From Amycolatopsis sp. DSM 110486 (GTDB taxonomy: Bacteria; Actinomycetota; Actinomycetes; Mycobacteriales; Pseudonocardiaceae): a DNA stretch of 64,000 bases. A program made the position numbers and the translations under genes. The notes under the pieces were generated by a model that was given only the letters and a program-made list of their open reading frames with translations, ran no database searches and had not been told where the DNA came from. Where the stretch lies: assembly GCF_019468465.1 (NCBI RefSeq), contig NZ_CP080519.1, forward strand, positions 6,875,001 to 6,939,000, in the 5' to 3' direction. Of this stretch, positions 16,978-25,470 are shown piece after piece; position 1 is the first letter of the stretch, and every line of letters begins with the position of its first letter.

Positions 16978-16999
16978 ACCTTGACATTCGTGTGAAGGT
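16978..16999 (+). promoter_or_regulatory. MerR-type operator in front of a truncated transporter
   Basis: ACCTTGACA-TTCG-TGTGAAGGT is a 9-bp dyad with one mismatch, with TTGACC overlapping its left edge as a -35-like element. It lies 15 bases before the start of the MFS remnant. The layout matches promoters activated by MerR-family proteins. The gene behind it is broken, so the site is probably orphaned. Confidence 0.5.
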
Positions 17000-17013
17000 T
17001 CGATCCTGGTGGC

Positions 17014-17116
17014 ATGCGATACGAAACCGCGGGGCCGGCCGAGACCCCGGACGCAAGCGCGCACCACAAGTTCCCGTGGGGGGCCTTGGCGGCGCTGGCC
17101 ACCGCCGCGTTCATCA
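17014..17116 (+). pseudogene. N-terminal remnant of an MFS-type transporter
   Basis: From ATG 17014 the protein reads MRYETAGPAETPDASAHHKF, then PWGALAALATAAFITAG. This is a plausible cytoplasmic tail and first membrane helix of a drug-type MFS carrier. At about 17116 the similarity stops and the frame runs into antisense histidine-phosphatase sequence. Only about 35 codons survive. The promoter dyad in front is intact. Confidence 0.5.
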
Positions 17117-17182
17117 CAGCCGGTCGTAGTCGGCGGCACCGAAGGACGCCTGTCCGTGTCGGACGAGCGGGAGGATGCCCAA
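17114..17182 (-). pseudogene. Histidine phosphatase (phosphoglycerate-mutase family) N-terminal remnant
   Basis: A minus-strand frame starting at TTG 17182 reads LGILPLVRHGQASFGAADY, then DRL and a stop. The VRHGQ motif is the catalytic RHG of the histidine phosphatase superfamily. The match ends where the MFS remnant from the other side begins, so both were cut at one junction. It follows the acyl-CoA dehydrogenase remnant by four bases, as in an operon. Confidence 0.7.
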
Positions 17183-17186
17183 GGTC

Positions 17187-17314
17187 TCAGCCCGTGACGC
17201 CGGAGCTGCGCCGGGCGGCCGCCCGCTTGAGCTCGCCGCGGGCGATGGTGCGCCGGTGGACGGCGTCGGGGCCGTCGACGATGCGGAGCACCCGCGCCCA
17301 GGCGTAGAAGTACG
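17187..17314 (-). pseudogene. Acyl-CoA dehydrogenase C-terminal remnant
   Basis: The minus-strand frame reads AYFYAWARVLRIVDGPDAVH, then RRTIARGELKRAAARRSSG and a stop. This is the C-terminal helix of the acyl-CoA dehydrogenase subfamily with the DGPDEVH motif, the same subfamily as the intact enzyme at 28926-30149. Upstream of 17314 the similarity ends, so about 90% of the gene is missing. Confidence 0.7.
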
Positions 17315-17414
17315 CCCGGGGGAGTGTCGTCGGAGACGCCGGCGCGCCCGGGCGCAGGCCGAGTGCTCCGGCACCGAGCGCGGCGACTCGACTCCCGGAA
17401 GACGGTAGCCTCCA

Positions 17415-17430
17415 CTGAGCGACCGCTTAG
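17415..17430. promoter_or_regulatory. Operator CTGAGC-N4-GCTTAG before the SDR pair
   Basis: A near-perfect dyad lies about 37 bases before the first SDR gene. Thirteen of its 16 bases match the site at 32603-32618 in front of the SDR/MaoC unit on the other strand, so one regulator probably binds both. Confidence 0.55.
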
Positions 17431-17466
17431 CCGCCGGGGTGCGCGGCAGAACAGGAGACCAGAGCT

Positions 17467-18219
17467 GTGAACTCGTTCAAGGACCGCGTGGCGATCGTGA
17501 CCGGCGCCAGCCGCGGGATCGGCCTCGCCATCGCGAAGGGCCTGGTCGAGCGGGGTGCGAAGGTGTGCATCACCGCGCGGAAGCCCGAGCCGCTCGCCGA
17601 GGCCGTCGCTGAGCTCGGGGGCGAAGACTTCGCGATCGCCGTGCCCGGCAAGGCCGACGACACCGGGCACCAGGACGAGGCGGTCGCCAAGACGATCGAG
17701 CGCTTCGGCAGGCTCGACATGCTCGTGAACAACACCGGCATCAACCCGGTCTACGGGTCCACGCTCGACATCGACCCGGCCGCCGCGGCGAAGATCTTCG
17801 CCGTGAACGTGCTGGCGCCGATCGCCTGGACCAGGCGCGCCCGCGACGCGTGGATGGGCGAGCACGGCGGCTCGGTCGTCAACGTCGCCTCGATCGCCGG
17901 CCTGCGCGCGTCGCCCGGTATCGGCATGTACGGCGTGAGCAAGGCCGCGCTGATCCGCCTCACGCAGGAGCTCGGCGCCGAGCTCGGGCCGAAGATCCGC
18001 GTGAACGCGGTCGCCCCGGCCGTGGTCAAGACCAAGTTCGCGACCGCCCTGTACGAGGGCAAGGAAGAGGAAGTGGCGGCGGCCTACCCGATGAAGCGCC
18101 TCGGTATGCCCGAGGACATCGCGGGCGCGGTGGCGTTCCTGCTCTCCGAGGACGCGGGCTGGATGACCGGCCAGACCGTGGTCCTCGACGGCGGCGTGAC
18201 TCTGGGCGGTGGCCTGTGA
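17467..18219 (+). CDS. SDR family oxidoreductase (FabG-like)
   Basis: The protein has 250 residues from GTG 17467 with GGAG upstream. It is a classical short-chain dehydrogenase: TGASRGIGLAIAKGL cofactor motif (about 13-27), NNTGI (usual NNAG), serine strand VVNVASIAGLRA and active YGVSKAAL, ending WMTGQTVVLDGGVTLGGGL. It is probably a 3-hydroxyacyl-CoA dehydrogenase or 3-oxoacyl reductase using NAD(P)H, given the surrounding acyl-CoA genes. The next SDR overlaps its stop. An operator-like dyad precedes it. Confidence 0.93.
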   Translation: MNSFKDRVAIVTGASRGIGLAIAKGLVERGAKVCITARKPEPLAEAVAELGGEDFAIAVPGKADDTGHQDEAVAKTIERFGRLDMLVNNTGINPVYGSTLDIDPAAAAKIFAVNVLAPIAWTRRARDAWMGEHGGSVVNVASIAGLRASPGIGMYGVSKAALIRLTQELGAELGPKIRVNAVAPAVVKTKFATALYEGKEEEVAAAYPMKRLGMPEDIAGAVAFLLSEDAGWMTGQTVVLDGGVTLGGGL

Positions 18220-18986
18220 GCGCCGGGGTCGTCATCACGGGTGGCGGCGGCGGGATCGGCCGGGCGCTGGCGCGGCGCTTCGCGGCCGACGGTGCGCGCG
18301 TGGTCGTGGCCGACCTCAACGGCGAAGCCGCGGCGGAGGTGGCCGCCGAGGTCGGTGGCACCTCGTTCACCGGTGACGTCGCGAGCGAAGACGGCGTCGC
18401 GAAGCTCCTCGCGGCCGCCCGCGAGACGCTGGGCGAGATCGACGTCTTCTGCGCCAACGCGGGCGTCGCGCCCTTCGGCGACGAGCAGGCCACCGAGGAC
18501 GACTGGGCCCGCACCTGGGACGTCAACGTGATGGCCCACGTCCGCGCGGCCAAGCAGCTGCTGCCCGCGTGGCTCGAACGCGGCAAGGGCCACTTCATCG
18601 CCACCGCGTCGGCCGCGGGCCTGCTCACGACGCTGGGCTCCGCGCCGTATTCGGTGACGAAGCACGGCGCGCTGGCCTTCGCCGAGTGGCTTTCGGCGAC
18701 CTACCGCCACCGCGGCATCACGGTGCAGGCCATCTGCCCGCAGGGCGTGCGCACGGCGATGCTGGAGAGCAGCGGCCCGCGCGGCCAGCTGCTGATGGGC
18801 GCGTCGGCGATCGGCCCCGAGCAGGTGGCCGACGCGTTGTTCACCGCCATCGACGAGGGCCGGTTCCTCGTGCTGCCTCACCCCGAGGTCGCCGAGTACT
18901 ACGCGCTGCGCGCCACGCAGACCGACCGCTGGCTCGGCGGCATGAACAAGCTGCAGCGCAAGATCGAGGCGCTGCCGGAGGATTGA
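18216..18986 (+). CDS. SDR family oxidoreductase
   Basis: The protein has 256 residues from GTG 18216, overlapping the preceding stop (GTGA). It has TGGGGGIGRALARRF, CANAGVAPFG, ATASAAGLLTTLG and the catalytic YSVTKHGAL. The C-terminal part (MNKLQRKIEALPED) is longer than in FabG and lacks the usual DGG end, as in actinobacterial SDRs of lipid or sterol catabolic operons. The pair of SDRs probably handles different steps of one pathway. A strong terminator follows. Confidence 0.92.
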   Translation: MSAGVVITGGGGGIGRALARRFAADGARVVVADLNGEAAAEVAAEVGGTSFTGDVASEDGVAKLLAAARETLGEIDVFCANAGVAPFGDEQATEDDWARTWDVNVMAHVRAAKQLLPAWLERGKGHFIATASAAGLLTTLGSAPYSVTKHGALAFAEWLSATYRHRGITVQAICPQGVRTAMLESSGPRGQLLMGASAIGPEQVADALFTAIDEGRFLVLPHPEVAEYYALRATQTDRWLGGMNKLQRKIEALPED

Positions 18987-18992
18987 TCGTCG

Positions 18993-19023
18993 CGGGCGGG
19001 CGCCCGGCTCGGGTGCCCGCCCG
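18993..19023 (+). terminator. Terminator after the SDR pair
   Basis: Fourteen-base arms CGGGCGGGCGCCCG and CGGGTGCCCGCCCG, one G-T wobble, three-base loop, seven bases after the stop codon. Confidence 0.75.
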
Positions 19024-19092
19024 TGCGTTCCGGCTTGCCCGTTCCGGGTACCCGGGGTTGACGCACGGCACGCGGGCTCTCTAGCGTCCCCA

Positions 19093-19108
19093 TACCGACT
19101 GGTCGGTG
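19093..19108. promoter_or_regulatory. TetR-type operator TACCGAC-TG-GTCGGTG
   Basis: The arms ACCGAC and GTCGGT are perfect inverted copies around a two-base centre, 18 bases before the acyl-CoA synthetase start. It is nearly identical (14 of 16) to the palindrome at 31208-31223 upstream of the opposing acyl-CoA dehydrogenase operon. The TetR encoded at 21824-22435 in this same unit is the obvious candidate repressor. Confidence 0.7.
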
Positions 19109-19126
19109 TCCGAGGGAGGCCGCGGG

Positions 19127-20782
19127 ATGAGCTGGTACGACGCGAAGCCCTGGCTCGCGAGCTACGACGAGCAGCGCGCCGCCGCGAGCGAGTTCACGCC
19201 GACCACGCCGCTGGCCACCTTCCGCCGCACCGTCGCGCAGGCACCGGAAACCACGGCGCTGGTGTACTTCGACGCCCGGATCACCTACCGCGAGCTGGAC
19301 GAGCTCTCCGACGCGTTCGCCCGCCACCTCACCGCCTCCGGGTTCGGTCGCGGCGACCGGCTCGCGCTGGTGCTGCAGAACATCCCCCAGTTCGTGATCT
19401 CCCTGCTCGGCGCGTGGAAAGCCGGCGGGATCGTGGTGCCGGTCAACCCGATGTACCGCGCGGGCGAGCTGAGCCACGTGCTGACCGACGCCGGCGTCAA
19501 GGCGCTCGTCTGCTCACAAACCGCGTGGCACGACTACGTCAGCGCCCTCGTGCCCGACAGCTCGGTGACGATCGCCGTGACCACGAGCGAGCTCGACCTG
19601 CAGACCCGCGACGACGAGCGCGTGCTCGGCAAGGTGCGCCGCGAGGCGACGCCGGGCGCGGCCGACCTGCTCGAGGTGCTGCGCTCGACGCCCGGTGATC
19701 CGCCGCCCGACCCCGGGCTCGGCCTCGACGACGTCGCGCTGATCAGCTACACGTCCGGTACGAGCGGGAAACCCAAGGGCGCCACCAACACCCACGGCAA
19801 CCTCGGCACCAACGCCGTGATCCTCGCCGGCGCCGGCCGCGTCGAACCGGGCGCCACGGTGTTCGCGCTCGCGCCCCTGTTCCACATCACCGGGATGGTG
19901 TGCGAGGTCGCCTACGCCATCGAGATCGCCGGCACGCTGGCGCTCGCGTACCGCTTCGAAGCTGGCGTGGTGCTCGGGGCGCTGCTGGAGCACAAGCCGG
20001 CGTACATGGTCGGCCCGTCGACGGCGTACATGGCGCTGATGGCGCACCCGGACGTCACTCCCGAGCACTTCGCGTCGTTCGACGCGCTGTACTCCGGCGG
20101 CGCGGCGCTGCCTCCGGCGGTGGTCGACACGTTCCGCGACCGGTTCGGCCAGTACATCCACAACGGCTACGGCCTCACCGAGACCACAGCCGGCTGCGTC
20201 GTGGTGCCCGCCGGTGTCGAGGCGCCCCTCGACCCGGCTTCGGGCACGCTGTCGATCGGGCTGCCGGTGCCCGGCGTGATCGTGCGGATCCTGGCTGACG
20301 ACGGCACGGAGCTGCCGTTCGGCGAGGCGGGCGAGATCGCCGTCGAAGGGCCCATGGTCGTGCCCGGCTACTGGAACCGGCCGGACGCCACGGCCGAGGC
20401 GTTGCCCGGCGGGCGGCTGCTGACCGGCGACGTCGGGTTCATGGACGAGCGTGGCTGGGTCTACGTCGTGGACCGCAAGAAGGACATGATCAACGCCTCC
20501 GGGTTCAAGGTGTGGCCGCGCGAGGTCGAGGACGTGCTGTACACGCACCCCGGCGTCCGCGAGGCCGCTGTGGTGGGCGTGCCGGACGAGTACCGCGGCG
20601 AGACGGTGAAGGCGTACGTGAGCGCGGCGCCGGGCGCGGCGCCCGATCCCGACGAGCTGGTGGCCTACTGCCGGGAGCGGCTGGCCGCCTACAAGTACCC
20701 CCGATCGGTCGAGGTGCTCGCCGAGCTGCCGAAGACCACGAGCGGGAAGATCCTGAGGCGCGAGCTGCGCGCCCGAGGCTAG
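19127..20782 (+). CDS. Acyl-CoA synthetase (FadD-like)
   Basis: The protein has 551 residues from ATG 19127 (GGGAGG eight bases upstream); an earlier in-frame GTG at 19106 lies in the operator and is less likely. AMP-binding motifs are YTSGTSGKPKGATNTHGNL, the YGLTETTAG segment, LTGDVGFMDERGWVYVVDRKKDMI and the catalytic KTTSGKILRRELR lysine. It activates a carboxylic acid to acyl-CoA with ATP in the cytosol. It is first in a unit with a phosphotriesterase-like lactonase and a TetR regulator; together with the opposing dehydrogenases it suggests degradation of a lactone or hydroxy-acid lipid. Confidence 0.94.
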   Translation: MSWYDAKPWLASYDEQRAAASEFTPTTPLATFRRTVAQAPETTALVYFDARITYRELDELSDAFARHLTASGFGRGDRLALVLQNIPQFVISLLGAWKAGGIVVPVNPMYRAGELSHVLTDAGVKALVCSQTAWHDYVSALVPDSSVTIAVTTSELDLQTRDDERVLGKVRREATPGAADLLEVLRSTPGDPPPDPGLGLDDVALISYTSGTSGKPKGATNTHGNLGTNAVILAGAGRVEPGATVFALAPLFHITGMVCEVAYAIEIAGTLALAYRFEAGVVLGALLEHKPAYMVGPSTAYMALMAHPDVTPEHFASFDALYSGGAALPPAVVDTFRDRFGQYIHNGYGLTETTAGCVVVPAGVEAPLDPASGTLSIGLPVPGVIVRILADDGTELPFGEAGEIAVEGPMVVPGYWNRPDATAEALPGGRLLTGDVGFMDERGWVYVVDRKKDMINASGFKVWPREVEDVLYTHPGVREAAVVGVPDEYRGETVKAYVSAAPGAAPDPDELVAYCRERLAAYKYPRSVEVLAELPKTTSGKILRRELRARG

Positions 20783-20794
20783 GAGGACGCGACG

Positions 20795-21769
20795 GTGGTC
20801 GAGACGGTCCGCGGCGCGGTCGAGCCGGCAGCGCTGGGCAAGGTGCTCATGCACGAGCACATTTTCGTGCTGAGCCCGGAGTTCGTGGCCAACTACCCGG
20901 AGCACGACGGGTTCGACGAGTCCGTGCACGTGCCGGAGGCGATCGCGAAGCTGCAGGCGCTCAAGGACGCCGGGATCGACACGATCGTGGACCCGACGGT
21001 GATCGGGCTGGGGCGCTACGTGCCGCGTGTGCAGAAGGTCGCCGCCGAGGTGGGCCTGCAGATCGTCGTGGCGACGGGTCTGTACACCTACCACGAGGTG
21101 CCGCACTACCTCTCGCTGCGCGGGCCGGGCACGCCGCTCGGCGGTGACGACCCGCTGGTCGCGATGTTCGTCGGCGACATCACCGAGGGCATCGCCGGCA
21201 CCGGCGTGAAGGCCGGGATCCTCAAGTGCGCCACCGACGAACCCGGGATGACGCCCGGCGTCGAGCGGGTGCTGCGCGCGGTCGCCAAGGCGCACCGGGC
21301 CACGGGGGCGCCGATCATGACCCACACGCACGCGGGCACGCGGCGCGGGCTGGAGCAGCAGGACGTGTTCGAGTCCGAGGGCGTGGACCTGAGCCGTGTG
21401 CTGATCGGGCACAGCGGCGACTCGGCCGACCTCGGCTACCTCACGGCCCTGGCCGACCGCGGCTCGCTGCTCGGCATGGACCGCTTCGGCCTGGACGTCT
21501 ACCTGCCGTTCGAACAGCGCGTGGCGACGGTCGCGGCGATGTGCGAGCGCGGCTACGCCCGCAGCATGGTGCTCTCGCACGACGCGTCGTGCTACTTCGA
21601 CTGGCTCGAGGCACCGGTGCGCGAGGCCGTGCTGCCCAACTGGCACTACCTCCACATCACCGACGACGTGCTCCCCGCGCTGCGCGAACGCGGCGTCAGC
21701 GAAACCGACCTCACCACGATGCTCGTCGACAACCCGCGCCGCCTGCTCGACCACGGGGGCGCGTACTGA
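20795..21769 (+). CDS. Phosphotriesterase-family protein (probable lactonase)
   Basis: The protein has 324 residues from GTG 20795. The binuclear metal site of the amidohydrolase fold is complete: HEHIF (residues about 20-24), the bridging lysine in GILKCATDE, MTHTHAGTRRGLEQ, IGHSGDSADLGYL and LSHDASCYF. This matches phosphotriesterase-like lactonases more than true organophosphate hydrolases. It probably opens a lactone, giving a hydroxy acid for the acyl-CoA synthetase encoded 12 bases upstream. It is cytosolic, without a signal peptide. Confidence 0.88.
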   Translation: MVETVRGAVEPAALGKVLMHEHIFVLSPEFVANYPEHDGFDESVHVPEAIAKLQALKDAGIDTIVDPTVIGLGRYVPRVQKVAAEVGLQIVVATGLYTYHEVPHYLSLRGPGTPLGGDDPLVAMFVGDITEGIAGTGVKAGILKCATDEPGMTPGVERVLRAVAKAHRATGAPIMTHTHAGTRRGLEQQDVFESEGVDLSRVLIGHSGDSADLGYLTALADRGSLLGMDRFGLDVYLPFEQRVATVAAMCERGYARSMVLSHDASCYFDWLEAPVREAVLPNWHYLHITDDVLPALRERGVSETDLTTMLVDNPRRLLDHGGAY

Positions 21770-21823
21770 CCGGCCTCGGCCGGTAGGCTGGCTGTTCTCT
21801 GAGTTCCCGGAGGGGGTGTGGCG

Positions 21824-22435
21824 ATGACCCGGGCCGGCACGCGCAAGGCCGTCGTCTCCGACGAGTCGCCCGCGGTGCCTCGCCGCCTGCTTCACCACGC
21901 GACGAAGCTCTTCGCGAAGAAGGGCTTCGACCGCACGTCGGTGCAGGAGATCGTCGAGGCCGCCGGCGTCACCAAAGGCGCCATGTACCACTACTTCGGC
22001 TCCAAGGACGACCTGCTCTACGAGATCTACGCCCGCGTGCTGCGCGAGCAGACCTCCCAGCTCGAACGCGTCGCCTCCAGCGCCGCGCCGCTGCGCGAAC
22101 GCCTGGCCGCCGCCGCGTCCGACGTGGTCGTCAGCAGCATCGACAACCTCGACGACAACACCATCTTCCTGCAGTCCATGCACCAGCTCAGCGCCGACAA
22201 GCGCAAGGCCGTGCGCGCCGAACGCCGCAAGTACCACGAACGGTTCCGCCGCCTGATCGAAGAAGGCCAGGCTTCCGGCGAGTTCCGCACGGACAAGCCC
22301 GCGGACCTGGTCGTGGACTTCTTCTTCGGCTCGGTCCACCACCTGGGCACGTGGTACCGCCGAGGTGGGCCGCTGTCGGCGCGCGAGGTGGGGGACCAAT
22401 TCGCGGACCTGCTGCTGTCGATGCTCCGGCCGTAA
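21824..22435 (+). CDS. TetR-family transcriptional regulator
   Basis: The protein has 203 residues from ATG 21824 with GGAGGGG upstream (a GTG at 21818 is an alternative). The N-terminal HTH reads ATKLFAKKGFDRTSVQEIVEAAGVTKGAMYHYFGSKDDLLYEIY, typical of TetR proteins controlling lipid catabolism. The C-terminal ligand domain (VVDFFFGSVHHLGTWYRRGG) resembles the KstR2/FadR-like group that senses acyl-CoA. It is the last gene of the synthetase-lactonase unit. It probably represses its own unit and the opposing operon through the matching palindromes at 19093 and 31208. Confidence 0.9.
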   Translation: MTRAGTRKAVVSDESPAVPRRLLHHATKLFAKKGFDRTSVQEIVEAAGVTKGAMYHYFGSKDDLLYEIYARVLREQTSQLERVASSAAPLRERLAAAASDVVVSSIDNLDDNTIFLQSMHQLSADKRKAVRAERRKYHERFRRLIEEGQASGEFRTDKPADLVVDFFFGSVHHLGTWYRRGGPLSAREVGDQFADLLLSMLRP

Positions 22436-22440
22436 TTCTG

Positions 22441-22583
22441 CCTCGGCTGTTTTTCTGCCTCGGCTCCGTCGAGGCGTGCGAGATCGCGTTTGAGCCGGCT
22501 TCCGAATTCAGCGGTCTGATCGGCCGGGGGCCGATCGCACCGCTGAATTCGGAAACCGGCGCGATCTCGCGCTGTGGTTGGGT
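22441..22583. repeat. Long hairpin element, copy 1
   Basis: About 140 bases between the convergent TetR and GrpB genes. The core (22478-22570) folds into one long hairpin: GCGAGATCGC, GCCGG, TTCCGAATTCAGCGGT and GATCGGCC each pair with a complementary arm. A second copy lies inverted at 25471-25617. The two copies keep the hairpin but differ in the stem by paired, compensating changes. It could act as a bidirectional terminator or be a REP/MITE-like mobile repeat. Confidence 0.85.
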
Positions 22584-22592
22584 TCGCGCACC

Positions 22593-23156
22593 TCATTCCA
22601 CGGGCGCGACCACCACCCCGTGGCGCGCGAGGACGCGGGTGACGAAGTCCGTTTTGCCCGCGGTGTAGGCCTCGCGGTCCGTGGTTTCCGTGGCGAGGCG
22701 GCGTTTCAGCGTGCCGTACTCCGCGGCCAGCGCCGGATCCGCCCGCAGGGCGTCGCGGAAAGTGAGCTGGGCCCGCCAACGCGGGTGGCCGGCCGGGATC
22801 AGGTGCAGGTGCGCCAGCCGATGCTCGTTGGTGGAGTCGGGTAGCACGAAGAACCGCCGCCATTGCGCGCTGACGTCGAGGGACGGCGGCACGTACGCCC
22901 AGCCATCGGCCGACAGGACAGCGCCGGCGGAAGCCACCACCGCATCAACGTCCGCCACCGAAGCCATCACGTCCACCACCGGCTTGGCCGCCAACCCCGG
23001 CACCGACGTGGACCCGACGTGCTCCACCCCGTCGACCAGCCATGGCCCGAGCACCTCGGCCAAGCGCGCGCACAAGGTCGCACCACGTGCCGCCCACATC
23101 GGGTCGGCGGCGGTGACGTGCGGCTTTTCGTACGCCCAAGCCGGGGGATCACTCAT
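22593..23156 (-). CDS. GrpB family protein
   Basis: The protein has 187 residues from ATG 23156. It matches the GrpB/UPF0157 family of nucleotidyltransferase-fold proteins, with VEHVGSTSVPGLAAKPVVDVMASV as the hallmark. This is followed by RRFFVLPDSTNEHRLAHLHLIP, then FRDALRADPALAAEYGTLKRRLA. The biochemical role of most members is unknown; some are fused to CoA-related kinases or listed as dephospho-CoA-kinase-associated. It sits between two inverted hairpin repeats together with a small ORF and an amidase on the same strand. Confidence 0.92.
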   Translation of the reverse strand: MSDPPAWAYEKPHVTAADPMWAARGATLCARLAEVLGPWLVDGVEHVGSTSVPGLAAKPVVDVMASVADVDAVVASAGAVLSADGWAYVPPSLDVSAQWRRFFVLPDSTNEHRLAHLHLIPAGHPRWRAQLTFRDALRADPALAAEYGTLKRRLATETTDREAYTAGKTDFVTRVLARHGVVVAPVE

Positions 23157-23206
23157 GGGCACGCACGCTACCGGCGGGCACCGACAGTTTCGGTGCCCGC
23201 CGGGGT

Positions 23207-23407
23207 TCACGGGCGAGGCGCCGTCGTACTGCCCGGCACTGTTTCGTCGGCCGGGTCGAACGGGAGATACGTCGTGCCCAGCCTGGGGGCCCAGCCGATG
23301 GTCAGCGGGGACACGGCGGGGGTCTCCGCGTGCTGGGGGAGGAACCCGATGTCCACCGGGGTCGAGAAGTCCACGGTCAGGAACCGGGTGGGTTCGGCGA
23401 CGCTCAC
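23207..23407 (-). CDS. Small hypothetical protein coupled to the amidase
   Basis: The protein has 66 residues from GTG 23407, overlapping the amidase stop by four bases (GTGA), which suggests translational coupling. The sequence (TRFLTVDFSTPVDIGFLP, then TYLPFDPADE) is not low-complexity and lacks a signal peptide or membrane helix. I do not recognise a family. It could be a separate small protein or a detached fragment. Confidence 0.5.
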   Translation of the reverse strand: MSVAEPTRFLTVDFSTPVDIGFLPQHAETPAVSPLTIGWAPRLGTTYLPFDPADETVPGSTTAPRP

Positions 23408-25269
23408 GAGAGAGCCCTCCTGATCGCTTCCTCGCCCAGGATCGGGTCGTTGGTCGGGTCCTCGACGGCCGGGGCGAGGGCGCGCGGCGCGATTTTCGGG
23501 GTGAGGGTCCCGAAGACCGGGTCCGGTGGGGCCGCGGTGTGGTACTCGGGGAAGTGGGCCTGGTAGTCCACCATCGACTGGACCAGTGCGGGCTCCGCGA
23601 AGCGCGGTCCCCAGAACTGGGCCGAGATCGGCAGGCCGGCGGTGGCGCCGACGGGGAAGCTCACCATGGGCCAGCCCAGCGCGTTCGGCACCTGGTAGTA
23701 CGCCCGGTACACCGGGAAGCCGGGGCCACCGCCGGCACGTTCGCCGATCACGTCGCCGAGGGCCAGCACGAGCATGAAGTCGACGCCGGCGTCCTCCAGC
23801 GCCCGGGTGTAGTTGGCGATGAGCCGGCGCCGCCGCTGTTCGCCCTCGTAGCGGACGGAGGCGGGGATGCCGCCGTTGAAGCGGTCGGCGCTCGCGAAGC
23901 TCGCCGCCGTCTCACCGGGCGCGCGCCGGCCGTACTGGCCGGTGAGGGTCGCGACAGCGTCGGCCGTCGGGATGCCGCTCGCGCAGAAGTCCGCCACCGC
24001 CGCGACGAACCGAACCTCGTAGCGGTTCGCGTTCACCACCGCGGCCGAGGGCGACACGGGCGATCCGTCCACCGTCGCCAGCACGTCCGCCGACGCGAAG
24101 TAGGGGTTCTGCGCGGGGTCGGTCATGTCCAGACCGGGGAACTCCTTCACCTGGGCGCCCAGGCTCTTCAGCTGTCCCACCAGCCGGTTGAACGCCTTCA
24201 GGTGCTCGGCGCCGTAGGTGTCCTGCGGGCTGACCCCGGTCTTGATGGTGCCGCCCACGTTCATCCAGTCCGTCTGCGGGACGCCGATCGTCAGGCCCTG
24301 CAACGGAGTCCGCCCTGGCCGCGGCGACGACGGGATCACCGGGAACGGCAGGGGCGCCGAGAGCGTCTGCGGGTCGTTCACCGGGTCCGGACCGAGGATC
24401 GTGCTCAGGATCAGCGCCGAGTCCCGTGCGCTGCGGGAGATCGGGCCGAGCACGTCGTAACCCGGTGAGAGCGGCATGAGCCCGGCGATCGACACCGTGC
24501 CCAGCGACGGCTTGATCGCGCTGGCGCCGTTCGCGGCCGACGGCATGATGATGCTGCCGCCCGTCTCCTCGCCGATGCAGGCAGCGGCCAGTCGCGCGAT
24601 GGGAGCGACCCCCGAGCCCTGGCTCGATCCGCCCGGCACGTGCGACGGGCTCCAGGCGTTGCCCGCGAACGTGCCGGTGATCGAGCCGGAGAAAGCCGAG
24701 CAGATGGTGTTGCCTAGCAGCACCACGCCGGCCGCGCGCAGCCGGGCGACGACCGTCGCGTCCTGGAGCGCCTTGTTGCCGGTGAACGCCGCGCTGCCGT
24801 CCTGCGCGTTCAGGCCCTTGATGCCCACGGAGTCCTTGATGCCCATGGGGATCCCACACAGCGGCGACAGGTCGCCGCCGTGCCGGCGCCAGGTCGAGAT
24901 CCGCTGGTCGGCGGCTCGCGCGGCGGCGAGCGCGCCGGCGGTGTCGACGCGTACGAACGCGTTGTACGCGCCGTTGTCGCCGTAGACCTCGAAGGGACCG
25001 TTGAACTTCGAGATCCGGCCGAGGTAGGCCTGGGTGATCTCGACGCTCGACGTGCGGCCCGCGCGCAGCAGCGCGGCGAGCTCGGTGATCTCGTAGTCCA
25101 CGAGCCGGCCGCGGTGGGGGATCTGGTTCACCGACGGCAGCGCCGGGCCGCCGGACGGCGCCGCGCTCGCCGGCGCCGCACCCAACGTGAGGGAAAGGGT
25201 GCCACCGGCGACCGCCGCACCGGCGCCGCCGAGCACGGATCTCCGCGTGAGTCTTCCTGGTTGTGCCAC
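23404..25269 (-). CDS. Tat-exported amidase-signature hydrolase
   Basis: The protein has 621 residues from GTG 25269. The N terminus has a twin-arginine signal, LTRRSVLGGAGAAVAGG, then a hydrophobic run ending PASAAPS, so it is exported folded. The amidase-signature triad region is visible: IPMGIKDSVGIKG (Lys), VPGGSSQGSGVAPIA (Ser), GEETGGSIIMPSA (nucleophile Ser loop). The enzyme hydrolyses amides, nitrile-derived amides or esters outside the membrane. The small ORF downstream overlaps its stop. A further in-frame extension upstream to 25407 is rejected because it breaks the signal peptide. Confidence 0.9.
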   Translation of the reverse strand: MAQPGRLTRRSVLGGAGAAVAGGTLSLTLGAAPASAAPSGGPALPSVNQIPHRGRLVDYEITELAALLRAGRTSSVEITQAYLGRISKFNGPFEVYGDNGAYNAFVRVDTAGALAAARAADQRISTWRRHGGDLSPLCGIPMGIKDSVGIKGLNAQDGSAAFTGNKALQDATVVARLRAAGVVLLGNTICSAFSGSITGTFAGNAWSPSHVPGGSSQGSGVAPIARLAAACIGEETGGSIIMPSAANGASAIKPSLGTVSIAGLMPLSPGYDVLGPISRSARDSALILSTILGPDPVNDPQTLSAPLPFPVIPSSPRPGRTPLQGLTIGVPQTDWMNVGGTIKTGVSPQDTYGAEHLKAFNRLVGQLKSLGAQVKEFPGLDMTDPAQNPYFASADVLATVDGSPVSPSAAVVNANRYEVRFVAAVADFCASGIPTADAVATLTGQYGRRAPGETAASFASADRFNGGIPASVRYEGEQRRRRLIANYTRALEDAGVDFMLVLALGDVIGERAGGGPGFPVYRAYYQVPNALGWPMVSFPVGATAGLPISAQFWGPRFAEPALVQSMVDYQAHFPEYHTAAPPDPVFGTLTPKIAPRALAPAVEDPTNDPILGEEAIRRALS

Positions 25270-25470
25270 GTACTGCCTCGCTTCTGAACAGGTGGGGAAG
25301 GGCAGGCGCGACGCTAGGACCCTGCGGTTGCGGGGGAGTTTTCGAGTATTACGAAGACATTTCGTGTTCAGACCTTTCGCCCTATGCCGGGAAGCCGTGC
25401 CCGGCAAGGAGGCCCTCAGTACCCCGGCCCCGCCACGATTCGGCGCACCCGCCCACCGCGGTTCGCGACC

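Noticed and set aside
19514-22399. A 961-codon minus-strand frame
   Set aside because: Covers acyl-CoA synthetase, lactonase and TetR genes in antisense and has shadow composition.
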